From: Reclinomonas americana ATCC 50394
Lineage: Eukaryota; Jakobida; Jakobea; Jakobida
Assembly (NCBI GenBank): GCA_048213135.1
Contig: PS015014.1
Location: forward strand, 122,973-186,972
Direction of reading: 5' to 3'
Length of the DNA stretch: 64,000 nucleotides
The notes beneath the pieces were generated by a model. It worked only from the letters and a program-made list of their open reading frames with translations, was not told the origin of the DNA and did not search any database. The position numbers and the translations under genes are program-made. This document shows, one piece after another, positions 24,480-34,644 of this stretch (positions are counted from its first letter, which is position 1; each line of letters opens with the position of its first letter).

Positions 24480-24526
<47 letters not shown>

Positions 24527-24613
24527 CTTGCTTGCTTGGTGCTCATCGTGTCGATCGCTGGGCAGTGTCAAGCGCGCTGCGGCCAAGGATCGACTGGCGA
24601 TTCTCCAAGAGGC
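23600..24613 (+). CDS. Unrecognised coiled-coil protein, interrupted by a gap
   Basis: ATG at 23600 opens MGDAALETALRSSLRQVVEV, followed after an intron by EEDLARIHAHLSRLVTRLTP and LENKF; a 448-N gap (23866-24313) interrupts the gene. After the gap comes ITELEKARPAARMPHPDSSL, RAVAQVAQSEMVDTLVE, an intron with a (CT)n tract, and SVKRAAAKDRLAILQEA up to the 20-N gap at 24614. The visible parts are helical with heptad-like leucines, as in small coiled-coil subunits. The splice after VIQSM would need a GC donor, or one after VVE a GT donor; I cannot choose. Whether the gene continues into the next contig is unknown. Confidence 0.45.
23866..24313. other. Assembly gap (448 N)
   Basis: The N run lies within the coiled-coil gene. 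It follows a (CT/GT)-rich intron start at about 23845, which may have stopped the assembly. Confidence 0.99.
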
Positions 24614-24633
24614 NNNNNNNNNNNNNNNNNNNN

Positions 24634-26150
24634 CTGTTTGAAGCCGATCCACTCAAAGCACGACGTGGAGGAGACGGTGCGCATCTTTGAGGAGGGCGTC
24701 AACGTGCTGGATCTGCGCGACATTTTTGGTTCGACGTTTGCCAACTTTCGCAACTTTCGAGGTGCGGTTTTTGTGGTGTTCCTCTCGCTCCCCCCCCCTC
24801 TCTCTTTCTCTCACGCACACGTGCTGTGCGTAGCCACGTTTGGGCGGCTGGTGGTTGTTCCGCCGGCTCCCATCGATGTCGGCTTCAAGTTTGGCATTCA
24901 CGCCACCGATGTGGTGTTTCCGGTCGACAGTGGATCGGGCTCGTTGCTGGCGCAGCTCGTCTTCTTGGTGATGCATGGCGTAATACATAGAGCGGGAGCC
25001 ACGCCGGTGAGTTCAGGCGCGCTCTCATCGTGGCCGAGCCGCACCCTTCGGCTTACACACAGCGTCGTCGCGTGCAGGACTCGTCGGGTTTGCAAGTGCC
25101 GCACGGAGTCGATGGCGGGTTCGATCCACCACAGCCGCGCTACTTGACTGCGGCGTCGGTGTACGACTACAATGTGCGCGATCTGGACACGGAGTCGCCA
25201 ATGGCCAACACGTGGCAGATTGCGTTCGGCTACGAGAAGGTCAAGCGATATGGAGAGCGGTTGTTTACGGAGCGCGGATACCATCTCAACGCATCACGAC
25301 GCGGTACGCCGACCAGCGCTGAGGTGCTGCAAGTGGAGAGCGACAGGAAAAAGGCCATTAATCATTTCAGCAAGACCTACTACAATTGCGGCCAGACGTA
25401 CAACACCAAGTGCGTCACTTTGCAGACGGCTTGTTGTTGTTGTTGTTGCTGATGTATTTCGACGCTAGGTACGNNNNNNNNNNNNNNNNNNNNNNNNNNN
25501 NNNNNNNNNNNNNNNNNNNNNNNNNNNNNNNNNNNNNNNNNNNNNNNNNNNNNNNNNNNNNNNNNNNNNNNNNNNNNNNNNNNNNNNNNNNNNNNNNNNN
25601 NNNNNNNNNNNNNNNNNNNNNNNNNNNNNNNNNNNNNNNNNNNNNNNNNNNNNNNNNNNNNNNNNNNNNNNNNNNNNNNNNNNNNNNNNNNNNNNNNNNN
25701 NNNNNNNNNNNNNNNNNNNNNNNNNNNNNNNNNNNNNNNNNNNNNNNNNNNNNNNNNNNNNNNNNNNNNNNNNNNNNNNNNNNNNNNNNNNNNNNNNNNN
25801 NNNNNNNNNNNNNNNNNNNNNNNNNNNNNNNNNNNNNNNNNNNNNNNNNNNNNNNNNNNNNNNNNGGACAACGGCGATTCGTGTACGTGTGTTTCGGGCG
25901 CAGTGCCGGCGTTGTCTACGATCGCATCATGTCGCTCAACTTTTACGCACATCGCGGTGAGTCGCCAGAAGCAAGGAAAATCGATGCTGGGTTGTTGACT
26001 CTCTGACACAATGCAGGCGTCGTGATTGTCGCACTGCCGTTCGACGAGGGCGAGTTCTTCGCCCCAGGCCCCGTGACAGCCGACGCCAGAGTTCGCGAGC
26101 TGGTATCGGCGTACAGGACTCTGACGGAGATTTTTGTGCCGGTGGCGTGA
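24634..26150 (+). CDS. Unrecognised protein (or continuation of the preceding gene), interrupted by a gap
   Basis: After the 20-N gap the frame reads HDVEETVRIFEEGVNVLDLR, DIFGSTFANFRNFR, intron, TFGRLVVVPPAPIDVGFKFG, IHATDVVFPVDSGSGSLLAQ, LVFLVMHGVI, intron, then DSSGLQVPHGVDGGFDPPQP, ASVYDYNVRDLDTESPMANT, WQIAFGYEKVKRYGERLFTE and INHFSKTYYNCGQTYNTKC. A 392-N gap (25474-25865) follows, then RRFVYVCFGRSAGVVYDRIM, SLNFYAHR, intron, VVIVALPFDEGEFFAPGPV and a TGA at 26148-26150. The protein is globular with many aromatic residues, and the exons join cleanly, so it is real. I do not recognise a family. Confidence 0.5.
25474..25865. other. Assembly gap (392 N)
   Basis: The N run lies inside the unrecognised plus-strand gene 24634-26150; coding sequence resumes at 25866. 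Confidence 0.99.
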
Positions 26151-26185
26151 CGAACGCCAGTGTAATATTTTCTGAAGTCACACAT

Positions 26186-27280
26186 TCATTGCTTCTGCGC
26201 CACCGCCGACAATGAGCGTGCGAGGGAGGCGGAGCACACCAGCAGCTGGCCCGACGGTAATATGTGCTGCACGGCAGTGGTGATGACTTCCGGCTTGAGC
26301 AGGAACTGCAACAACAGACACATTGGAGTGACCGACGGACGCAGACTGCACGTCGGTGTACCACACACCTCCTTGGGAGTGGAGAACACATTCGCCGACT
26401 TGAACACATCGCAGAGCACAAACACAAGCGTCTCCAGCGCATGCGACGCCAGCAGCACACTGTCCTCGTCTCGAATCACCACCGACAACAGGCAACTGCA
26501 GCTCTCCGACAGTGAGAGGCCACCAAACACAAAGCACACTACACACAGAAGCATCGCGGCGCAACTTGCCCACGAGTTTCCACTTGCACAAGCGAGGCGG
26601 ATGCGAGTAGAACTCATCGTCGAGCGCCACCAGTCCCTCATCACTGATGAGCAAGAGAATGAGCTCCTTTCCTTTCTCCTTCTACTTCTCCTTCTCTCAC
26701 GCAACACATTCTCCATCACAGGCTTGATCGCACTGGGCAGGCCGGCGGCCAAGTACGATCTTCGCTCACTCTCCGACATGATCAATGCACCCTCGGCACA
26801 CTCTCGCCGAAACTCAAAGTCGGCATGCACTCGTCGACACAAGTACTGTGTTCTCTCCTGTGCAAACNNNNNNNNNNNNNNNNNNNNNNNNNNNNNNNNN
26901 NNNNNNNNNNNNNNNNNNNNNNNNNNNNNNNNNNNNNNNNNNNNNNNNNNNNNNNNNNNNNNNNNNNNNNNNNNNNNNNNNNNNNNNNNNNNNNNNNNNN
27001 NNNNNNNNNNNNNNNNNNNNNNNNNNNNNNNNNNNNNNNNNNNNNNNNNNNNNNNNNNNNNNNNNNNNNNNNNNNNNNNNNNNNNNNNNNNNNNNNNNNN
27101 NNNNNNNNNNNNNNNNNNNNNNNNNNNNNNNNNNNNNNNNNNNNNNNNNNNNNNNNNNNNNNNNNNNNNGAGGAAGAGAGAGACCTTTTTCCGATCATCA
27201 CTGCTCTCCTCGGAAAAGTGCTCACAGTAGAAGGGTGTGAGTGTAAAGTCAATGCTCTGGATCAGCAGGCAGTCGGCCAT
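26186..27280 (-). CDS. Probable AP-5 complex sigma subunit, interrupted by a gap
   Basis: The start is MADCLLIQSIDFTLTPFYCE (27280); a 302-N gap (26868-27169) follows soon after. Downstream exons give CRRVHADFEFRRECAEGALI, YSHPPRLCKWKLVGKLRRDA, LSLSESCSCLLSVVIRDEDS, VLLASHALETLVFVLCDVF and a last part LLKPEVITTAVQHILPSGQL, then LVCSASLARSLSAVAQKQ before TGA 26186-26188. The opening strand, the W-x-V/L-G-x-L middle, and the closing I…LPSGQLL block match the layout of the AP-5 sigma subunit (AP5S1), an endosomal coat adaptor. The similarity is weak and read by eye; another longin-fold protein is possible. The stop lies 36 bases from the convergent plus-strand gene. Confidence 0.5.
   Translation of the reverse strand: MADCLLIQSIDFTLTPFYCEHFSEESSDDRKKVSLFLXXXXXXXXXXXXXXXXXXXXXXXXXXXXXXXXXXXXXXXXXXXXXXXXXXXXXXXXXXXXXXXXXXXXXXXXXXXXXXXXXXXXXXXXXXXXXXXXXXXXXFAQERTQYLCRRVHADFEFRRECAEGALIMSESERRSYLAAGLPSAIKPVMENVLRERRRSRRRKERSSFSCSSVMRDWWRSTMSSTRIRLACASGNSWASCAAMLLCVVCFVFGGLSLSESCSCLLSVVIRDEDSVLLASHALETLVFVLCDVFKSANVFSTPKEVCGTPTCSLRPSVTPMCLLLQFLLKPEVITTAVQHILPSGQLLVCSASLARSLSAVAQKQ
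26868..27169. other. Assembly gap (302 N)
   Basis: The gap removes an internal part of the AP-5 sigma-like gene. Confidence 0.99.
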
Positions 27281-27346
27281 GTCTCCGCCACTGCAGCTTC
27301 TGTGTCAGTTGATTGCAACTCTGTGCTGCCTGACATATTGATTTCA

Positions 27347-29836
27347 ATGAGCGAGGGAGGCCGAGAGGAGGCCCTTGTGCCTCCTTCATTCCCGCCTCCT
27401 CCTCCTCCTCCGCGTGCACGTCCCACGCACGCACCTCCGCCTCCGCCTCCACCACGTCGCACGGGACCTGCACCAGACATGCAGACTCCTCCGCGACAGC
27501 CTCCTCCGCCTCCTCCGCGTCGTCGTCCGCCACTCTCCGAGACCACTCTTGTGCCTCTGTCGCCCACACCACCACCATTGCCAGAGAGCGACAGTAAGCC
27601 ACGAGTGGATGCAGCAGCAGCAGATGATGATGATTTGTCGCCACTGGAGGACGCGCGCATTCAGGTGGTGGTGGCGGTGGCGCAGTCGGTGCCGGCGCCT
27701 GCTGTGCCACTGCCGCCACCGCGNNNNNNNNNNNNNNNNNNNNNNNNNNNNNNNNNNNNNNNNNNNNNNNNNNNNNNNNNNNNNNNNNNNNNNNNNNNNN
27801 NNNNNNNNNNNNNNNNNNNNNNNNNNNNNNNNNNNNNNNNNNNNNNNNNNNNNNNNNNNNNNNNNNNNNNNNNNNNNNNNNNNNNNNNNNNNNNNNNNNN
27901 NNNNNNNNNNNNNNNNNNNNNNNNNNNNNNNNNNNNNNNNNNNNNNNNNNNNNNNNNNNNNNNNNNNNNNNNNNNNNNNNNNNNNNNNNNNNNNNNNNNN
28001 NNNNNNNNNNNNNNNNNNNNNNNNNNNNNNNNNNNNNNNNNNNNNNNNNNNNNNNNNNNNNNNNNNNNNNNNNNNNNNNNNNNNNNNNNNNNNNNNNNNN
28101 NNNNNNNNNNNNNNNNNNNNNNNNNNNNNNNNNNNNNNNNNNNNNNNNNNNNNNNNNNNNNNNNNNNNNNNNNNNNNNNNNNNNNNNNNNNNNNNNNNNN
28201 NNNNNNNNNNNNNNNNNNNNNNNNNNNNNNNNNNNNNNNNNNNNNNNNNNNNNNNNNNNNNNNNNNNNNNNNNNNNNNNNNNNNNNNNNNNNNNNNNNNN
28301 NNNNNNNNNNNNNNNNNNNNNNNNNNNNNNNNNNNNNNNNNNNNNNNNNNNNNNNNNNNNNNNNNNNNNNNNNNNNNNNNNNNNNNNNNNNNNNNNNNNN
28401 NNNNNNNNNNNNNNNNNNNNNNNNNNNNNNNNNNNNNNNNNNNNNNNNNNNNNNNNNNNNNNNNNNNNNNNNNNNNNNNNNNNNNNNNNNNNNNNNNNNN
28501 NNNNNNNNNNNNNNNNNNNNNNNNNNNNNNNNNNNNNNNNNNNNNNNNNNNNNNNNNNNNNNNNNNNNNNACGACCGCGGAGTCACTCGGGAGGAGCATC
28601 GAGTGGGCTGGCCACGGCGGCCTCGGTCGGTTTGTGGGGAGCGCAGTCGCAACAGCAGCAGCAACGCCGTACGGTGCAAGCGGGATTGGCGGCGGCGCAG
28701 TCGGTGACGCTCGTCTCTTCGTCGTCGTGGTCGTCGTCACCGTCACCGTCGAGCCCGGCGCCAGCAGCAGCTGCTGCTCCTTCTCCTCCTGCATCGTCGT
28801 CGTCGTCGTCGTCTGCGCCCACGACGGCGTCGTTGTATCGGCTGTTGATGGGCCGCGTGTCGTTGGATGCACAGCTCGACCGCGAGTTCAGCCAGTACCG
28901 CTCGGAGTTGGCCGTGCCGCGCTTCTGCTGCGCGCTCTGCTCCGAGTTGGTGGATCGCGGTGCGCGTGTACCTCATTCTTCCGCGCCCGTTTCTGTTCTC
29001 ATTGCGCTGCGCAGTAATGTACAACAACAAGCTGGGTTGGGCGGCGCAACCCGACGAGGTTGCACTGCGTGCCTCTCTCAAGGCACTGGAGCAGTACTGC
29101 AACAGCGCCGGCCCCGGCCAACTCGTGCTCTGGGCACCCTTCATGCGGGCGCAACGCGACAGCGGTCTCATCTCGCTCTTCCAGCACTACCTCGTTGCGC
29201 TCGTCCTCTTCCCCTCCCTCCGCATTCCGTCGCCATTTGTTTCCACTCAGCACTGTGTGCAGGCCAATCTGCCGAAACCGCTCCTCGGCCAGTTCAATGA
29301 GAGCGAGTGGCGTGCGGCGACCAGCGGAGATCGTCTGCGCGAGTTCCTCGAGGACAGCCTGCCTGCCTCCTCATTAGCGCTGTTGTGTGTCATTGCACAC
29401 TTGGCGGCCATGGTGGAGGCCGTGAATCGGAGGAGAAGGCGTGAGGAGGTGGCGGAGGGCTCGGGAGTGGCGGCCGTGGCCAATTGGTGCGGAAATCGAA
29501 ATGTTTGACTTTTTTTGTTGTCGTCTGTCTCCTCATGCGTCGTGCACGTGCAGCCTTGGCACGCATTTGTTCCACACCATGAAGGATTCGTCGGCGAGTT
29601 CAGCGTCCCGCGCAGTGCGCTTCACGCGAGTTCTACTCGAACGGCTGCCAGCCGTGTTGCCGACTGCCTACGACATTGTGGTGATGCGCCGCATGCCCTC
29701 GCATCACATTTCGGTGTTGCAATCGTCAACACATCCGTCTGCGTCCGCATCGTCTGTCGCCGACGCACCAGCGTCGCGCATTTCATCTGCCGAATCCTTC
29801 ATACAGGGTCGCGAGCCACCAGCACCACTGCTTTAA
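27347..29836 (+). CDS. Proline-rich RhoGAP-domain protein lacking the arginine finger, interrupted by a gap
   Basis: ATG at 27347 starts MSEGGREEALVPPS followed by long proline/arginine runs, then an acidic stretch and an 847-N gap. After it comes a serine/alanine-rich linker (about 28571-28830). The folded end starts STASLYRLLMGRVSLDAQLD in one frame and continues VPRFCCALCSELVDR, VMYNNKLGWAAQPDEVALRA, SLKALEQYCNS, DSGLISLFQHYLVANLPKPL, GDRLREFLEDSLPASSLALL, CVIAHLAAMVEAV, CLGTHLFHTM and RFTRVLLERLPAVLP. The order (VP.....C…RG, a SLL.HYL..LPKPLL block, LP..N-like helix, NL…F block) is that of RhoGAP domains. The GIFR segment that carries the catalytic arginine is replaced by NKLG, so GTPase activation is doubtful. 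The stop is TAA 29834-29836. Confidence 0.65.
27724..28570. other. Assembly gap (847 N)
   Basis: The largest gap in the window. It lies in the proline-rich to serine-rich linker of the RhoGAP-type gene; low complexity on both sides suggests a repetitive coding or intronic sequence. Confidence 0.99.
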
Positions 29837-29877
29837 TCCACCATGTCTCCACTAATGTATGCTCATCTTCCCGACAT

Positions 29878-32537
29878 TCAAAAGTCGATCACTGTCAAAG
29901 ATTAGCGTGGATTTGAGTACTCGGTTGCAGAATGCGTGCGGAATGGGAACTCACCAGCAATCGGCCACATGTACTTGTTGGTGTCGTTGACCACAAAGTA
30001 CTTCTTCTTGTCGACCCACTCGATTGTGTCACCTGTGCACGGCAGTACCGATTGAGCACCAACACACCACAGTGCCACGGTTATGCATACGCACTCTCCA
30101 GCAAGCACTCAAACACGATCATGCGGTGCTCCTTGTCGGTGTATCCGATGCTGACCGAAGCGTTCAGCGCAAAGTAATCGCTGCGGCAACGATTTACATT
30201 GTGAGCGCGGGGGAGTGTGCGGCTGGCATGCAGACAAAAGGTGGCAATGCGCACCCCTCGCCGTACGCCTTGCGCCTGCGCTTCTCAGAGTTGAAGCCTC
30301 CACTCAAGATCAGTGGCACAACCTGGCCTTTGGTTCCGTGGAATGCCAGCTGCTGGATAATCGGTCCTGCACGAATGAAACTCCAGCGTGTCAGGTCTCG
30401 TCGATTCTGCCACAATCTCCCTCTCTCACACACACACAGCGAGCGACTCACGTCCACCCACGGCGGCGCGCATCTCCGCCACGACCTCGTCGTGACGCTG
30501 GCGCGTCGAGGTGCTCCACACGACCATGGTGATTGCACGAATGTTCCGCGGCTTGCCGTTGATCCAGTCGGGATCCGCCAACCACCGGTTACGAATGCCC
30601 ATCTCGACTTCAGGCAGGCACACGTCAGGTCGCTCTGCCGCGCGTACTCCCTGCGCCTCGAGTTCCGCTGCAATCGCATCCAGGTCTGCCCTCCCACACG
30701 CAGCGTGTCAGTATCGCACCTGCACTGCTGAACGAAAAGTCGACTCACCAAAGCGCACCACTTTCCGCACTTCTTCCGCAAAGTCCAGCGCGGCCTGTCG
30801 CAACCCCGGCGCGTGTGAGGACAATGAGCGAGGCAACCGGCAGCACGATGGTAAACTCACCTCCATTACGCCCCCGTCCACTGCGGTGACTGAAACACAC
30901 TTGCCGCAAATGTATTCGGGCAGACCTTCCGTGCTGAGCTTTTCACGGTAGAGCGCAATTCCTGCCTCTCGCGATTGCTGTTGACACGACAGTGTGAGCA
31001 TTGTTTTTGCACGACCCCACTGCAGACAACGCGAGTGCACGCACCGCATTGAGACGCACACGACGCACAGCTCGCACACCACCCTCCAGCTCGAGCACTG
31101 TACGGAAGGGAGAAAAGTCAGCGTCGACCGACGCCCCAAACCCCGACTGTGCCCACGCAACAGTAAGCGTAGTTTCCGTCGTGCAGCTCGCCGCAGTTCT
31201 TGCGGAACGTAATGGACGGATACGTCCGGAGCCTGCAGTCGCATCCAGTCAGCGAACGAAGAAGAGGAAGAACCAACAGCAACGCACGATTGGAACTCGG
31301 CATCCGACTGCAGCGTCGCGGGACTGACTCGGTAGTGGGGTGGACCGAAGAGAGTCGGTGGACCAGCATCGTCGAACTCGTCGTGTTCCACGGCTCGACT
31401 GTGGCTGCTCGATCTGCGATCGTCGGAGCTGAAGCGGTTGCCGACCGAAGAGGCGGCCGAGCTGCCGGCAACCGACAGTCGACCGGCGGCCGATGGCGCC
31501 TGCTACCACACCGAGTGAGTGGTCTCGATGGAAACAACACCATCTCCTCCCGCATCTCTCTCACCTCGGCTGCAACGTCGAATAGACTGGTGGCCACCGA
31601 GGACCCAGCGTAGCGACCGGTGGAGGCCGGGTGAGGTGGCGCGACAACGAATCCCTGGTGCATGTTTGCATGCGTGGCCACCAGCAGCGGCGGCTGTGGC
31701 GGCGGTGGCACCATTCCATGGTGCACGTAATGACCTGTTGCGACACTGTACGTGCGCATGTGTGCATGAGTCTCGAGCGGAGGCAGCGACGGTTCCGAAC
31801 GGTGCGAATGGAGCACGGGCTGATAAGAAGGAGGGGGGTGGTGGTGGTGGTGGTGCGCAGCCGGTGGCGAAGGCTGTGCGGCGCGTGGCTTGGGCGGCGG
31901 CCGTGACTCGACCATTGCTTGCACCGTGGCCCGCACATCTCGCGGTTCGTGCTCCCGATCGCGGGCGTCGTACGCGCAAATCGCATCATTGAGAGCCGTG
32001 TACAGCTGCGACGCCGAGGCCTCGCGTGGAGGCGACCGGCAGCCTGTGTATTTGAGCACGCCTTTCAGCGCCCGCAACAGAGAGAGAGAGAGCAGAGAGA
32101 GGGGCATGCGCAGACACACGCAACGAAGAGGCTCCCAGGCGGCACGAGTGCACCGTGTCTGTGACCACCACTTGAAGAACATGGTGTAGGCCAGCACCAG
32201 CTTGCCCTGGTCCTCTTGGCTGAGCATCGCGCGCTCTTTGCAGATGCCACGCAACAGCTCAACCGTGACCTTTTCCTCGTGCCACAGTCGGACGTCGTCC
32301 GCCGATGGACGCGAGTGGTCACGCATGTATGCTTCCACTGTGTGTGATGAGAGGGAAGAGGGTGTGTGTTGTGAGCGCGAACGCATTGGTGTGTGTGTGA
32401 GAGAGAGAGAGGATGAGAGCGCAACATGTGCTCTGCATTTGGTCGATGACATCGCTGCAGAGGTCGGGAATCCCCATGTTCATGAATTCCCGGGTGTTGT
32501 TCACCAGCCGGTGGAGCCGCACCGAGTCGTCGGCCAT
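29878..32537 (-). CDS. PARP-family (ADP-ribosyltransferase-like) protein with proline/histidine-rich linker
   Basis: The start is MADDSVRLHRLVNNTREFMN (32537). A helical N-terminal region (VEAYMRDHSRPSADDVRLWH; LLRGICKERAMLSQEDQGKL; LVLAYTMFFKWW) is followed by a linker with a six-histidine run and many prolines. The C-terminal third reads WLADPDWINGK, AFHGTKGQVVPLILSGGFN, YGEG joined by an intron to DYFALNASVSIGYTD, HRMIVFECLLE and KKYFVVNDTNKYMWPI, ending AVIDF at TGA 29878-29880. This is the PARP catalytic fold: FHGT (histidine), YGxGxYFA…Y (tyrosine) and VNDT near the end. The third triad position lacks a glutamate, so mono-ADP-ribosylation or no activity is more likely than polymer synthesis. 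The N-terminal domain is not identified. It is convergent with the RhoGAP gene, 41 bases apart. Confidence 0.75.
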
Positions 32538-32691
32538 CTCTCTCTTTCTCTTTCTTTCGTTCGCAAGTCGTCGTGTCCTTCTTGTCCGCCGGGTTTCGTG
32601 TTTAGTTGTCTGATTTAAGGAAATCCTTCGCGAGCGTCCATGATGGTCGTGGCGTGTGCACTGCATGCATGCGGGATTCGTCTCTGTAGCG

Positions 32692-34424
32692 CTAGCGAAC
32701 AACCATCTCATCCTTCACTTGGTCTTTTTCCTCTTCATGATCTAAATGGTCTCCGTGCTGCACTCGGCCACCACTGGCATGGACTGCGATGAAGCACGTG
32801 GGGTGAGCATGCGATGACGTTCGTCTCTTTGTCCTCGTCGCGCTGTGCAACGCAACAACAAGTGTCCGTGTCTCCGGTCGCAGCATGCGCAGCCAGGTAA
32901 AGACAATGTCGTCGGGCGCAAAAACTTGAGCCATCCACTGCACAGTCGCGATCGGGGAGGAGGAGCGGCAGTCAGAGACACACTGACACCAATGTGGCGA
33001 GGGAGCTCGGGTCGGCAACGAAACCTCTTCGTGGCTGATCTTGCCGTCTTTGTTCGTATCCAGCTGCGGAAAAAGTCAAGCACGTGAGAGAGCGCAGCGG
33101 TTCGCGTGCGGGTGGCGGAGAGCCTGCAGTCACGCACTCGATGGAACAGGCGGTCGACGACCTCTCTGATGGACTCCTCCAGAGCACGTTCTCGCATCTG
33201 CACGCGTGAACAAATCAATGTTTGTCGATCGACATTGGAAGCGGTGATACATGTCAAAGCAAACCTTCACGACTTCGCGTGGCGACAAAGTTCCGAGCAG
33301 CAGCTCGTCCATGGAGTCGTGGACATCGGCCCAGCCGACAGCCTGCAACGTGCAACCGGTCAGCCTCATCGACATCACAGAAAAGTTACTCTTCGATTTT
33401 CATGCCTGCTGTTTTCCCATCAAGAGCGACGCCGCTGCGACCTGTGCACGACGCGCGTTGAGAGTCTGTCGCATACGCGCAGTACGCTTCTGTATCTCTC
33501 GACTCTACCTCGCCAGCGACATATGCTCGGATGATGTTGTAGGCCTCTTTCTGCACGTGTGAAAGACATGAGTTGTCGCGAGCATTCTCGTTTCTTCAAG
33601 GCTGTCGTACCTGCGTGATCACGCCATCGTGATTGACATCAAAGATCCTGTTGGTATAGAGCCATGTCAGTCGCCATCACACACGTGGCATCGTGTTGCT
33701 GCTGCTGCGACGATGTGCACACCGAAAGGTAATCTCCAGTTTCTCCTCCATTGTTCCATGACCGACCGTCACCGCCTGACACGCGAGGAATTCATCCAGG
33801 TCCAGCGCCCCGCTGCGAATCGCATCAGGTTATCCCGATGCACTGCAGAGATCCCTCCTATCGTGGTGGACGCACCTGTGATCAATGTCGATGGCGTCAA
33901 ACAGCCGCTCAAAAATGCACTGCAATGAATATGGTCAGCGTGTCGTCGCCGTCGATGTTCGTCTGCACACACATGAATCATATGCACATACCACTGTGTC
34001 ATGCGTGCAGTACGGCAGCAACTTTAGTGCCTCCAGGTACTGAGCCTTGGCAATCAGCAATTCACCCGTCGCTGGAGAGGGCGTTGCAAGTTCCGCAAAA
34101 GCGTGCTTCTGTTGAAATGATGATAATGATGATGATGACGATGATGGTGTTGAGGATCAGCTCTTCACGCGATCACAACAACACGCACACAACGCACCTG
34201 CTCCTCAAGCTCTCGGGCTTCGGAAGAGAACACGAGGCAGCGCAAATTCGGTCAGCACACCGATCGCGATCCACGCGGACGCACACACACATACACACAC
34301 NNNNNNNNNNNNNNNNNNNNATCCTAACTCGTGCACAGAAGGCGCATTATTGTTCCTCACCGAAGAATTTCGACTGCACAGTTTCGCGATCAATGTGGTG
34401 CCCTTTGCCGGCGTGGTTGCCCAT
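32692..34424 (-). CDS. Three-EF-hand calcium sensor with a candidate N-myristoylation start
   Basis: The start is MGNHAGKGHHIDRETVQSKF at 34424, with glycine at position 2. A first intron of about 150 bases contains a (CA)n run and a 20-N gap. Later exons give SEARELEEQ, KHAFAELATPSPATGELLI, LEALKLLPYCTHDTV and CIFERLFDAIDIDHS with EF loop DIDHSGALDLDEF, then FDVNHDGVITQKEA and LDTNKDGKISHEEW. Introns cut loops one and two at clean positions, which supports the joins. The tail includes WMAQVFAPDDIVFTWLRMLR and a basic-then-acidic end at 32692-32694. The layout resembles neuronal calcium sensor or calcineurin B-type proteins, but its spacing is longer. The membrane-switch idea is an inference from the MG start. 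Confidence 0.68.
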
Positions 34425-34644
34425 CGATTATGTCTCCCTCTGTAGTGACACACACTCTCTCTCGCTCCCTTTCTCCGTCACTTGTGCTTCCGACCGCGTA
34501 TTACGAATTCTCTCGCACAATCAAAGAAATGGACAAGTTCGATTTGTCCCAAATTTCGGTTCGATATCTCGGTTTTTTCCAGTTCTCCGCCTATTTCTTC
34601 GTTTACGATCGGTGGGCGCGCGCAGAGACTGCCAAGGTTCACAG

